Assembly: GCF_000296695.1 (NCBI RefSeq)
Contig: NZ_BAFK01000010.1
Span: 62,001-126,000, forward strand
DNA length: 64,000 nt
DNA from: Rheinheimera nanhaiensis E407-8
GTDB taxonomy: Bacteria; Pseudomonadota; Gammaproteobacteria; Enterobacterales; Alteromonadaceae
Reading direction: 5' to 3'
Positions 1 through 8,001 of the stretch are shown in pieces; within the stretch, counting starts at the first letter, position 1; each line of letters begins with the position of its first letter. Both the position numbers and the translations under genes were made by a program. The notes below the pieces were generated by a model. It searched no databases. It saw only the letters and a list, made by a program, of their open reading frames with translations, and had not been told where the DNA came from.

Positions 1-276
1 GAACAAACGTACCTGACAAGTGCGCTGCACAATGTAATAACTTGTTGCGAACAAAGCGCTGGTACCAAAAGCGAAAATCACCGCGTTGGTATGTAAAGGA
101 CGAAGGCGACTGTAAGTTAGCCATGGCGTTTCAAAGTTTAACGCTGGCCAATATAATTGTGCCGCTATTAACACGCCCACCGCCATGCCGATAATCCCCC
201 AAAAAACGGTGGTTAAGGCAAAGAGGCGGACAACGCGATAGTTGTAGTCAACATTTAACGTATTGGTCTGGCTCAT
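1..276 (-). CDS. ccoN: Cytochrome c oxidase, cbb3-type, subunit I (N-terminal part, runs off the left edge)
   Basis: Only the first 92 codons lie in the window. The peptide begins [19 protein letters not shown] and continues with a hydrophobic segment rich in G, V and I, then the conserved stretch [15 protein letters not shown] and [14 protein letters not shown]. This is the N-terminal region of CcoN, where the [12 protein letters not shown] segment belongs to the first membrane helices of the haem-copper oxidase core. CcoN is the catalytic subunit of the high-affinity terminal oxidase in the inner membrane. The rest of the operon (ccoOQP) should lie to the left, outside the window. I looked upstream for a TTGAT-N4-ATCAA FNR box and did not find a clear one. 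The call rests on motif recognition and is firm despite the truncation. Confidence 0.93.
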   Translation of the reverse strand, partial: MSQTNTLNVDYNYRVVRLFALTTVFWGIIGMAVGVLIAAQLYWPALNFETPWLTYSRLRPLHTNAVIFAFGTSALFATSYYIVQRTCQVRLF

Positions 277-554
277 GTTGAGTTCCGCTGCAGTTTGTGC
301 TGGTTACTGATACAGGTTGCTTGCACAACCATTCTTGTTATAGGCAGGCTAAAACATCCACAACAGGCAATGTTTGGTCTACCAATTTGGGGCCGCATAT
401 TAAGGGTTTTACCCCTGAAAAGATAGGTAAAAGCACCCGTTTTATGATTTAGAACAAAGTCGTTGCTCACTAAATAACCAAGTGTAGCCGTTGTTTGAAG
501 CTTTTCATTAAAACCGCGTACAATAACCACTTTGTTGTGCTAAAGGCTGACCCC

Positions 555-944
555 GTGTTGCGATTTTACCCGTTGCTATTGCTGCTGTTAACCCTTAGCG
601 CCTGTTCTCCTGAGCGCGCTGCGTCAACTAACGCCACCACGCTGTATCAACATGGCTCGGTCACAGTACAACTAAGCCCGGCGGCAGCGCCGGTTGAAAC
701 GCCACTGAAATTAACCGTAATTGCTGATGGCGCCAGTGCTGTGTCAGGCAATATTACCGGTGTGTCGATGTATATGGGCCGTATTCCACTTCGGTTCAGT
801 CCGGCAGCTGGGGGCTTTGAAGCCGATTTTTTGCTCGGTGCCTGCGCCGATCCCAATATGTTATGGCAGCTTGATATTGACATCCTTGATAGCGACGGAA
901 AAAAACACACCGTAAAACAGCAGTTTCACTCCAGTTGGCGTTAA
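555..944 (+). CDS. Small lipoprotein with FixH/YtkA-like beta domain
   Basis: A 129-residue protein with a short hydrophobic leader ending in LSAC, a good lipobox, so it is probably exported and lipid-anchored. I chose the GTG start because the leader then begins VLRFYPLLLLLL and an AAAGG site lies about nine bases upstream. An earlier in-frame ATG at 495 would add 20 residues unlike a signal peptide. The mature part (GSVTVQLSPAAAP ... GACADPNMLWQLDI) resembles the beta-sandwich of FixH/YtkA-like proteins, with a single Cys after a GxFLLG-type strand. It lies back to back with ccoN, which suggests a role in cbb3 oxidase or copper handling, but that is inference from neighbourhood. The 278 bases between it and ccoN hold both promoters and nothing else I recognise. 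Confidence 0.6.
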   Translation: MLRFYPLLLLLLTLSACSPERAASTNATTLYQHGSVTVQLSPAAAPVETPLKLTVIADGASAVSGNITGVSMYMGRIPLRFSPAAGGFEADFLLGACADPNMLWQLDIDILDSDGKKHTVKQQFHSSWR

Positions 945-1019
945 AAGCGTAAATTTTTGCTTGAGATTTGCTTAAAAAGTAGCCAGTATCAGGCGGCAAA
1001 TTAAACCGGAGTATGCGCC

Positions 1020-1214
1020 ATGACCAGCGAATTTGTCCGTAATATTCACCTGGCTACCGCCCAACGCATGAAAGAGCAGGGCGTTGATTTATCAGGCATT
1101 GTAGAGCATTTTGAAAATGTGTTTATGCCAATGGACGAACTGCCACAGCTGCTGGGGCAACTGGGTTACCCGCAGCAGGATTTAAAGCAGTTTTTAAAAG
1201 GCACCGAAGGCTAA
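1020..1214 (+). CDS. Small hypothetical protein, 64 residues
   Basis: A short acidic soluble protein starting MTSEFVRNIHLATAQRM and ending QFLKGTEG. It has no signal peptide, membrane segment or Cys. Predicted character is helical, with two amphipathic segments (LSGIVEHFENVF and ELPQLLGQLGY). A CGGAG ribosome site sits about eight bases before the ATG, which supports translation. Codon use matches the neighbours. It converges on yeaD, overlapping its end by four bases. I do not recognise the family and assign no function. Confidence 0.55.
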   Translation: MTSEFVRNIHLATAQRMKEQGVDLSGIVEHFENVFMPMDELPQLLGQLGYPQQDLKQFLKGTEG

Positions 1215-2050
1215 AGTGGCTTTAGCTGTTGGCTAACGGACAAGGCGTTGGCGTTAGTTGTTAGTCTGGCGGTTTCGACACAGACAAATTGCTGGTAACC
1301 CTCAGCTGGCATATCTGTCATTTTGCTGCTTTTAACCTGCCAGGGGTTCCACACCACAGTGGCATCATGACCAGCCTGGTTGATGCCAAGGGCGCCCAGT
1401 GCGCTGTCTAACCGAAGCTGACTGGCGCTTTGCGGGTAGATACGATCGACCTCTGTGCTAATTTTCAGCGCCACTTCAGCGTCATTAACAAGGCTATTGC
1501 TGACCTTATCCTGATAAACGCTGGGCAGTGGCCGCACAACGGCGGAATCAATAGTACCCACCTTGAAATAGCTGTGCAGTGCCGCTTGCTGTGCTATTTG
1601 GCTGTGGCAACTAAGCGATAGGCTTAGGCTGTCGTTCAGCGTAACGCTTAGCAGTAGCCGTGCTGTGCCGCTGTAGTGCGGTAAGTCGTTAAGCTCCAGC
1701 TGTAAATTGACACTGACGCCATTGTTGCTGACCTGCTTTGATACCAACTGCCATAAACGGTTACGCACCAAACCATGGTTGGGCACGACGATATTATCGG
1801 GGTTAAAGGCTTTGGTTGCCGGGCCAAACCATGGCCAGCAGATAGGTACGCCGCCACGAATGGCAGTACCGTTATGCCAGCTGGCCTGTGGCGATAACCA
1901 CAGCACTTCACGCCCAGCGCTGGGCTGATAAGATAATAGCTGGGCGCCATATAATGAAATGACCGCCGTTGCATTACCGTGCCGCAGGCTGATGCAGGGT
2001 AAATCGGTTAAATGGGCAAAACCGGTGACTAATGTTATTGCTTCAGTCAA
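1211..2050 (-). CDS. yeaD: D-hexose-6-phosphate mutarotase (aldose 1-epimerase family)
   Basis: YeaD-type epimerases interconvert the alpha and beta anomers of glucose 6-phosphate in the cytoplasm. The 279-residue length is close to the family norm. Visible hallmarks are GAQLLSYQP, the phosphate-binding region AIRGGVPICWPWFGP near residues 65-80, a His in VPNHGLVRN, ALHSYFKVGT with the conserved His around residue 160, and the C-terminal FVCVETA with the catalytic Glu. The start appears to be TTG; a GGAG lies about ten bases upstream. It is downstream of gapA on the same strand, as in Escherichia coli, but a strong terminator and 229 bases separate them, so it probably has its own promoter. 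Confidence 0.93.
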   Translation of the reverse strand: MTEAITLVTGFAHLTDLPCISLRHGNATAVISLYGAQLLSYQPSAGREVLWLSPQASWHNGTAIRGGVPICWPWFGPATKAFNPDNIVVPNHGLVRNRLWQLVSKQVSNNGVSVNLQLELNDLPHYSGTARLLLSVTLNDSLSLSLSCHSQIAQQAALHSYFKVGTIDSAVVRPLPSVYQDKVSNSLVNDAEVALKISTEVDRIYPQSASQLRLDSALGALGINQAGHDATVVWNPWQVKSSKMTDMPAEGYQQFVCVETARLTTNANALSVSQQLKPL

Positions 2051-2233
2051 TTCTCAGCGCTCCAGACAGTTGCTGATGCTAACTATATCAGCTGTGGAGC
2101 AGGTGTTCTTTCGTAACAGCGGCACGGACACCGCGCAGGCTGAGACAGCACAGGGATGTGCTGTTGAAGGCGGTGAAGAAAGAATTTCCTGCTCTGTAGC
2201 GTTACAGCCAGTGTTAGTTAATAAGTGTTGGTT

Positions 2234-2262
2234 AATAAAAAAAGCCAGCATAAAGCTGGCTG
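2234..2262 (-). terminator. Rho-independent terminator of gapA
   Basis: On the minus strand AGCCAGC-TTTAT-GCTGGCT is followed by a run of T. It lies just after the gapA stop codon and before yeaD. Confidence 0.85.
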
Positions 2263-2279
2263 TGCGCTGACGCAATGGC

Positions 2280-3290
2280 TTACGCGTGCTTCATAAACTC
2301 AACGGTATTATCCAGCATGCGGTTACTAAAGCCCCACTCGTTGTCATACCAGCTCATTACCTTCACTAAACGGCCATTTACCCGGGTTTCGGTTGCATCA
2401 AAAATTGACGATTTCGGGTTGTGGTTAAAATCAACTGACACCAGCGGTAAGTCATTTACAGCCAGTACTTCGGCCATAGCACCGCCGGCACAGGCGTTAC
2501 GCACTATATCGTTTACCTCATCAACAGAGGTATTGCGACCGGCAATAAAGGTCAAGTCAACCAGTGACACGTTTAGGGTAGGCACCCGAACGGCCAGGCC
2601 GTCAAATTTACCCACCAGCTCCGGCACCACCAAACCTACAGCAGCGGCGGCACCGGTTTTGGTTGGGATCATCGACATCGCAGCGGCGCGGGCGCGGCGT
2701 ACGTCAGTGTGGTACACATCGCTTAAACGCTGATCGTTAGTGTAGGCGTGAATAGTGGTCATCAGGCCCGACTCTATGCCCAGGATGTCGTTTAACGGCT
2801 TGGCGATAGGCGCCAGACAGTTAGTGGTACACGAGGCATTAGAGATAATGTTCATTTGCGGCGTTAAAATATGCTGGTTTACGCCGTAAACTACAGTAGC
2901 ATCGACATCTTTGGCGGGGGCACTGATAATGACTTTTTTCGCACCGGCTGCAAGGTGAGCGCCGGCTGATTTACGATCGGTAAACAGGCCGGTACACTCG
3001 AGCACCACATCAACATTTAATTGCTGCCAAGGCAGGTTAGCCGGGTTACGCTCGCTTAGGGTTAAAATTTCATCCTGATTAACGTAAATGGCTTTGTCGT
3101 TGTGCTCAACGTTAGCGGCGAAGATGCCATGTGCGGTGTCGTATTTCAATAAATGGGCATTAATAGCGGCATCGCCCAAGTCATTAATAGCGACCACTTT
3201 AATGTCATACTGTTTGCTGCTTTCGTACAGCGCCCGCAGCACATTACGGCCGATACGGCCAAAACCGTTAATTGCAACACGAATTGTCAT
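2280..3290 (-). CDS. gapA: Glyceraldehyde-3-phosphate dehydrogenase, type I
   Basis: Catalyses the reversible NAD-linked oxidation and phosphorylation of glyceraldehyde 3-phosphate in glycolysis/gluconeogenesis. The 336-residue protein shows the N-terminal Rossmann motif [15 protein letters not shown], the Asp after the second strand (AINDLGD) typical of NAD preference, the active-site SNASCTTNC with Cys154, HAYTNDQ with His181, and the C-terminal [12 protein letters not shown]. The order of motifs and length are canonical. Some stretches ([19 protein letters not shown]) recall Epd, erythrose-4-phosphate dehydrogenase, but HAYTNDQ favours GAPDH. It is transcribed away from malQ, and a palindromic box overlaps its likely promoter. 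A second, longer GAPDH is encoded near 18 kb. Confidence 0.93.
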   Translation of the reverse strand: MTIRVAINGFGRIGRNVLRALYESSKQYDIKVVAINDLGDAAINAHLLKYDTAHGIFAANVEHNDKAIYVNQDEILTLSERNPANLPWQQLNVDVVLECTGLFTDRKSAGAHLAAGAKKVIISAPAKDVDATVVYGVNQHILTPQMNIISNASCTTNCLAPIAKPLNDILGIESGLMTTIHAYTNDQRLSDVYHTDVRRARAAAMSMIPTKTGAAAAVGLVVPELVGKFDGLAVRVPTLNVSLVDLTFIAGRNTSVDEVNDIVRNACAGGAMAEVLAVNDLPLVSVDFNHNPKSSIFDATETRVNGRLVKVMSWYDNEWGFSNRMLDNTVEFMKHA

Positions 3291-3335
3291 GATAACCCCG
3301 TTAAACTTGCTAAAGTGAAAGTGGATGAATTGTTA

Positions 3336-3350
3336 TGTAGTAAAATTACA
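3336..3350. promoter_or_regulatory. HexR-like operator overlapping the gapA promoter
   Basis: TGTAGTAAAATTACA is a near-perfect palindrome of the TGTAAT-N3-ATTACA type. On the minus strand it covers a plausible -10 (TAATTT) spaced 16 bases from a TTGAAA -35, so a bound protein would block gapA transcription. HexR binding is inferred from the remembered consensus. Confidence 0.6.
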
Positions 3351-3398
3351 TTAATTACCAACTTTTTCAAGTTTTAGTCCGCTTTAAACCGACAAAAA

Positions 3399-3413
3399 TG
3401 TAATTTAATGACA
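3399..3413. promoter_or_regulatory. Second HexR-like operator, before the malQ promoter
   Basis: TGTAATTTAATGACA matches TGTAAT-N3-ATTACA with one mismatch. It lies about ten bases upstream of the likely malQ -35 and 48 bases from the gapA-side box. Confidence 0.5.
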
Positions 3414-3423
3414 CAAATTGACA

Positions 3424-3452
3424 ATGACATTAGTCACAAGGCGGCCTAGAAT
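3424..3452 (+). promoter_or_regulatory. Probable sigma-70 promoter of malQ-glgB-glgX
   Basis: ATGACA and TAGAAT are separated by 17 bases, 35 bases before the malQ start codon. Inferred by eye. Confidence 0.45.
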
Positions 3453-3487
3453 GAGCGCTAGCCTTCTGACCAGACTGAGGATTTATC

Positions 3488-5671
3488 ATGGACGCCAGCT
3501 TAAGGGCTGAACTTATCGCATTTTGCGGCATTGAAACCGAATTTAACGATGCCTGGGGTAAGCCAACTACCGTCAGTGAGGCCGATCAATTACAGTTGTT
3601 AGCGGCGCAGGGGTTTGCCATTGATGACGATGATACCGCCCGCAGCCAGTTGCTGGCGCGCCAGCTCGATTACTGGCAGCGCGTGCTGCCTTATGTATCA
3701 GTGCAGCGCGCCGATGAGCCGCAATACCTGACGCTACAGGTTACGCTGGCACAGGCCAATACCGCTGTTGCGCTTCATTTACACAGCGAAGACGGCGGCG
3801 CCGTCAGTTTTGAGCTGACGCCCGTCGATGGTGAGCTGGTGCAGGTGGTGGTGCTGGACGACGTGGAGTATCACCAGTACCAGCATACACTGCCTCAGCA
3901 GTTAGCGCCGGGGTATCACCAGGTTGCGCTGGCAGATGGTAGCGTAACGCAACAGCTTATTATTACGCCGGGCCAATGTTATCAGCCGTCGGCGTTTAGC
4001 CAGCAAAAACAATGGGGGATAGCGCTGCAGCTGTATGCACTGCGCTCGACACGTAACTGGGGCATAGGCGATTTTACCGATTTGCAGCACACGCTGACCT
4101 ATCTGGCTAAATTAGGTGCCGATTTTGTCGGTTTAAACCCGATCCATGCGCTGTATCCGGCCGTGCCGGAAAACGCCAGCCCGTACAGCCCGTCATCACG
4201 GCGTTTTTTAGATATCCGCTATATTGACGTGACCGCCATGCCCGGCTTTAACCAGTGCGCGCGCAGCCAAAGCCTGGTGCAGGCGCCTGCCTTTGTGACT
4301 GCAGTCAGTGAGCAGCGCAGCAAAGATTTTGTTGATTATGAAGGCGTGATGCAGCTGAAACTGCCGGTAATGAAAAGCCTGTACCAGTGGTTTACCGAGC
4401 AGAGTGACAAGGAAACCAAGCAGCTGCAAAAGGCCTTTAGGCAATTTAAACAGCAAGCCGGCGACAGCTTAATGCAACTGGCGTTGTATGATGCGTTACA
4501 TGCCTTTTTATATCAGCAGGATAACCAATACTGGGGCTGGCCGGTATGGCCACAAGAATATCGAGATCCTGAGTCAAAGCAGGTGAAGCAATTTGCCAGG
4601 CAGCAAAAAGCCGAGCTGGATTTTTACTGCTATCTGCAGTTTATTGCTCAGCAGCAAATAGCTAAGGCGCAGCAGGTAGCAAAAGACGCCGGCATGAGTT
4701 TGGGCCTGTACCGTGATTTGGCCGTCGGTGTCAGCGAAGCCTCTACTGAAATCTGGGCCAACCCCGGGCTGTATTGCCGCGATGCCAGCATAGGTGCGCC
4801 GCCTGATCCGCTGGGGCCAGCTGGACAAAACTGGGGCTTGCCGCCGATGTACCCGTACCAGCTGTACAAACAAGCCTATCAGCCTTTTATTGAGCTGCTG
4901 CGCGCTAATATGCAACATGCCGGTGCCTTGCGTATCGACCATGTAATGGCACTGTTGCGGCTGTGGTGGGTGCCTAAAACCGCAGCTAATGCCGGTGGTG
5001 GTGCCTATGTGTATTATCCGATTATGGATTTACTGGGCATTTTGGCGCTGGAAAGCCAGCGCCAGCAGGCGGTGATCATTGGTGAAGACTTAGGCACGGT
5101 GCCGGAGGGGATCCGCGAGCTGCTGCAGGACTATGGTGTGTATTCCTACCGGGTGTTTTTCTTTGAAACCGCTGCCGATGGTGGCTATATCTCACCGGCG
5201 CATTATCCGCGTCAGGCTATGGCGACGCTGACCACCCACGATTTGCCAACGCTGATTGGTTTTTGGCACTGTGAGGATCTGCGCCTGGGTAAAGATCTGG
5301 GTCTCTATCCGGATGAGCAGCAGTTGCAACAGTTGTATGCCCAGCGCCATGTGAATAAGCAGCGTATTCTCGACTCGCTGCACGGCCATCAGGTGCTGCC
5401 GGCCGATTACAGCCGCAGCACTGAGCATCTGGGCATGGACCGCACGCTAAACTTTGCCCTGCAGCGTCACTTGGCGGCTGGCAACAGTCAGTTATTGTGC
5501 CTGCAACTGGAAGATGCGCTGGAAATGACGCAACCGGTGAATGTGCCTGGCACCAGTAACGAATATCCAAACTGGCGGCGTAAGTTAAGCCAACCGCTGG
5601 AGCAGTGGCGCGACAACCCGGAGCTTGCCGGGCTATTTAGCCAAATTAGCGAAAAGCGGCGCCAAGCATAA
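3488..5671 (+). CDS. malQ: 4-alpha-glucanotransferase (amylomaltase, GH77)
   Basis: MalQ transfers 4-alpha-glucan segments between maltodextrins in the cytoplasm. The 727-residue protein has the bacterial-type N-terminal domain (residues 1 to about 170) followed by the GH77 barrel beginning QLYALRSTRNWGIGDFTDL. Catalytic residues are visible: Asp484 in LRIDHVMAL as nucleophile, Glu in IGEDLGTVP as acid/base, and Asp in TTHDLPTLIGFW. The C-terminal VPGTSNEYPNWRRK is also typical. It heads a rightward run with glgB and glgX (gaps of 92 and 54 bases), so short maltodextrins released by debranching can be recycled. There is no malP or malT in the window. Confidence 0.97.
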   Translation: MDASLRAELIAFCGIETEFNDAWGKPTTVSEADQLQLLAAQGFAIDDDDTARSQLLARQLDYWQRVLPYVSVQRADEPQYLTLQVTLAQANTAVALHLHSEDGGAVSFELTPVDGELVQVVVLDDVEYHQYQHTLPQQLAPGYHQVALADGSVTQQLIITPGQCYQPSAFSQQKQWGIALQLYALRSTRNWGIGDFTDLQHTLTYLAKLGADFVGLNPIHALYPAVPENASPYSPSSRRFLDIRYIDVTAMPGFNQCARSQSLVQAPAFVTAVSEQRSKDFVDYEGVMQLKLPVMKSLYQWFTEQSDKETKQLQKAFRQFKQQAGDSLMQLALYDALHAFLYQQDNQYWGWPVWPQEYRDPESKQVKQFARQQKAELDFYCYLQFIAQQQIAKAQQVAKDAGMSLGLYRDLAVGVSEASTEIWANPGLYCRDASIGAPPDPLGPAGQNWGLPPMYPYQLYKQAYQPFIELLRANMQHAGALRIDHVMALLRLWWVPKTAANAGGGAYVYYPIMDLLGILALESQRQQAVIIGEDLGTVPEGIRELLQDYGVYSYRVFFFETAADGGYISPAHYPRQAMATLTTHDLPTLIGFWHCEDLRLGKDLGLYPDEQQLQQLYAQRHVNKQRILDSLHGHQVLPADYSRSTEHLGMDRTLNFALQRHLAAGNSQLLCLQLEDALEMTQPVNVPGTSNEYPNWRRKLSQPLEQWRDNPELAGLFSQISEKRRQA

Positions 5672-5763
5672 AAAGGCGTTGGCGTATTTCGCCATCGCCA
5701 AGCCTGCCTGAGCTGGTAAGGTGACTTGATAAGGCCCGTGAGCAGAAATAGAAGGGATACAAG

Positions 5764-7947
5764 ATGAGCGTAACACTGTTAGAACAGGTACAATGTGCCG
5801 AACCCTTTGCCGTATTAGGCTGGCAGAGAATAAAGCCGGACAGCGCAGTCGGTTTAGTGTTACGGGTGTATTTACCCCAGGCCACTCAGGTAACAGCTAT
5901 AGCGGCAACGAGCGGTAAACCGCTGGGTGAGCTTACGGCTGTGCCCGGTTGTAGCGGTGTGTTTGAGCTGGTACTGGCCAAAAAGCGCAAAGCGGAAGCC
6001 TATTATTTGTTGGTGCAAAGCGGCAGTTATCAATACCAGCTGATTGACCCTTATCAGTTTACTGATGAAGCCTATTATGCTGTGCATTATGTCACCCACC
6101 AGCCGGAAAACCTGTATCGCCAGCTTGGCGCCCAGCTTATCCGCCTGCCATTTGGCAAAAGCAGTATTAACGCCACCCGTTTTGCCGTTTACGCCCCTAA
6201 TGCCAGCAGTGTCAGCCTGATTGGCGATATGAATAGCTGGGATGGCCGGGTACACCCGATGCAGCGCACGCACTGTGGCCATTGGGTGCTGGTGGTGCCA
6301 CAAGTGGCCGCCGGTGTGCGTTATAAATTTGAAATTAAAGATAAAAACGGCCATTTGCTGCCACATAAAGCCGATCCGATGGCGTTTTATGCCGAGCAGT
6401 ATCCATCTCATGCTTCCCTGGTGTATGACCATAACCATTATCAATGGCAGGACAGCGCCTGGCGTCACCGAAAAGCGACCGATCCGCTGCAAAGCCCGAT
6501 CAGCATTTACGAGCTGCAAGCCGGCAGCTGGCGGCGCAGCGCCGATAACCAGCCACTGAGTTACCGTGAACTGGCATCAGAGCTTATTCCTTATGTGCTG
6601 GACATGGGCTACAGCCATATTGAGCTGTTGCCGGTAATGGAGCATCCGTTTGACGGCTCCTGGGGCTATCAGCCGCTGGGTTTATTTGCGCCCACCTCGC
6701 GCCTGGGTAACCCGGATGATTTTAAATACTTTGTCGATAAGTGCCATCAGGCCGGTATCGGCGTGATTTTAGATTGGGTGCCGGCGCATTTTCCCGAAGA
6801 CGGCCATGGCTTAGCCCGCTTTGATGGCAGCCATTTGTATGAATATGAGGATCCGCGCCGGGGCTGGCACCCGGACTGGAATTCCTGCATTTATGATTAT
6901 GGTAAGGACTATGTGCGCCAGTTTCTGGTGGCCAGTGCGCTGTATTGGCTGGAACATTTTCATATCGACGGCCTGCGCGTCGATGCGGTGGCGTCGATGT
7001 TGTACTGGGATTATTCGCGTAACGAAGGCGAGTGGATCCCCAATATTGATGGTGGCAACCATAACTACGAAGCCATCAGCTTTTTCCGCTGGTTTAACCG
7101 TGAGGTGTATAGCAAATTCCCACAGGCGATGACCATTGCTGAAGAGTCGACGTCTTTTCCTATGGTGTCGCGTCCGGTTGATATGGGCGGGCTTGGCTTT
7201 GGTTTTAAATGGAATATGGGCTGGATGAACGACAGCTTGCGCTATATGAGTAAAGATCCGGCTTACCGGCGCTACCATCACAACGATTTGACCTTTTCCA
7301 TGGTGTACGCCTACAACGAAAACTTTATTTTGCCGTTATCGCACGATGAAGTGGTGCATGGCAAAGGCAGCTTGCTAAACAAAATGCCAGGTGATGAATG
7401 GCAGCAAGCGGCTAATTTGCGTGCCTATTACGCCTTTATGTTTGCGCACCCGGGTAAAAAGCTGAATTTTATGGGCAACGAGTTTGCCCAGGGCCGTGAG
7501 TGGAACCATACCCAAAGCCTGGACTGGCATTTGCTGGATTACGACAAACACCGTGGCATGCAGCAGCTGCTGCGTGACTTAAACCAGACGTATCGCCGCT
7601 GCCCACCACTGTATCAGCTGGATTATCAGCAAGACGGCTTTCGCTGGCTGGACCATCAGGATGCCGATCACAGCACCTTAAGTTTTCTGCGTCGCGACGC
7701 CAGTGGCGATGTGATATACGTAGTGTGTAACTTTACCCCTATGCCGCGCAGCAATTTTTTACTCGGCGTTGAGCAAAGCGGCGACTATGAGGTTATCCTC
7801 AATACCGACAGTGAATATTACTGGGGCAGTAATTACAGCGTTGGCACCGCTCTGAGTAGTATCAGCGGCAGTTATCAAGGCCTGGCACAGCATCTTTGCC
7901 TGCAGTTGCCACCGCTGGCCACGCTGTATCTGCGTAAAAAGCGCTAA
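5764..7947 (+). CDS. glgB: 1,4-alpha-glucan branching enzyme (GH13_9)
   Basis: GlgB introduces alpha-1,6 branches into glycogen. The 727-residue length equals that of the Escherichia coli enzyme class. Order of domains: an N-terminal beta domain, a CBM48 module (FAVYAPNASSVSLIGDMNSW near residues 140-160), the catalytic barrel and a C-terminal beta domain. Key motifs are HIELLPVMEHPFDGSWGYQ, DWVPAHF, the nucleophile Asp407 in GLRVDAVASM, the acid Glu in IAEEST, and LSHDEVVHGKGS. The ribosome site AGAAGGGAT just upstream contains a GGA core that could also bind CsrA, but this is weak. It is cotranscribed in all likelihood with malQ and glgX. Confidence 0.98.
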   Translation: MSVTLLEQVQCAEPFAVLGWQRIKPDSAVGLVLRVYLPQATQVTAIAATSGKPLGELTAVPGCSGVFELVLAKKRKAEAYYLLVQSGSYQYQLIDPYQFTDEAYYAVHYVTHQPENLYRQLGAQLIRLPFGKSSINATRFAVYAPNASSVSLIGDMNSWDGRVHPMQRTHCGHWVLVVPQVAAGVRYKFEIKDKNGHLLPHKADPMAFYAEQYPSHASLVYDHNHYQWQDSAWRHRKATDPLQSPISIYELQAGSWRRSADNQPLSYRELASELIPYVLDMGYSHIELLPVMEHPFDGSWGYQPLGLFAPTSRLGNPDDFKYFVDKCHQAGIGVILDWVPAHFPEDGHGLARFDGSHLYEYEDPRRGWHPDWNSCIYDYGKDYVRQFLVASALYWLEHFHIDGLRVDAVASMLYWDYSRNEGEWIPNIDGGNHNYEAISFFRWFNREVYSKFPQAMTIAEESTSFPMVSRPVDMGGLGFGFKWNMGWMNDSLRYMSKDPAYRRYHHNDLTFSMVYAYNENFILPLSHDEVVHGKGSLLNKMPGDEWQQAANLRAYYAFMFAHPGKKLNFMGNEFAQGREWNHTQSLDWHLLDYDKHRGMQQLLRDLNQTYRRCPPLYQLDYQQDGFRWLDHQDADHSTLSFLRRDASGDVIYVVCNFTPMPRSNFLLGVEQSGDYEVILNTDSEYYWGSNYSVGTALSSISGSYQGLAQHLCLQLPPLATLYLRKKR

Positions 7948-8001
7948 AGCCGGTGCTCGAAGTGATTAAGTAAAGATAAGTAACCTGGGGCATTACACCT
8001 T

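Noticed and set aside
273-530. Minus-strand open frame of 85 codons in the ccoN/lipoprotein gap
   Set aside because: It has no ribosome site, odd composition, and overlaps the ccoN start and control region. A chance frame.
495-554. Upstream ATG start for the small lipoprotein
   Set aside because: It would place 20 non-hydrophobic residues ahead of a complete lipoprotein signal; the GTG at 555 has a better ribosome site.
2054-2275. Minus-strand open frame between yeaD and gapA
   Set aside because: It runs through the gapA terminator and has no family-like features.
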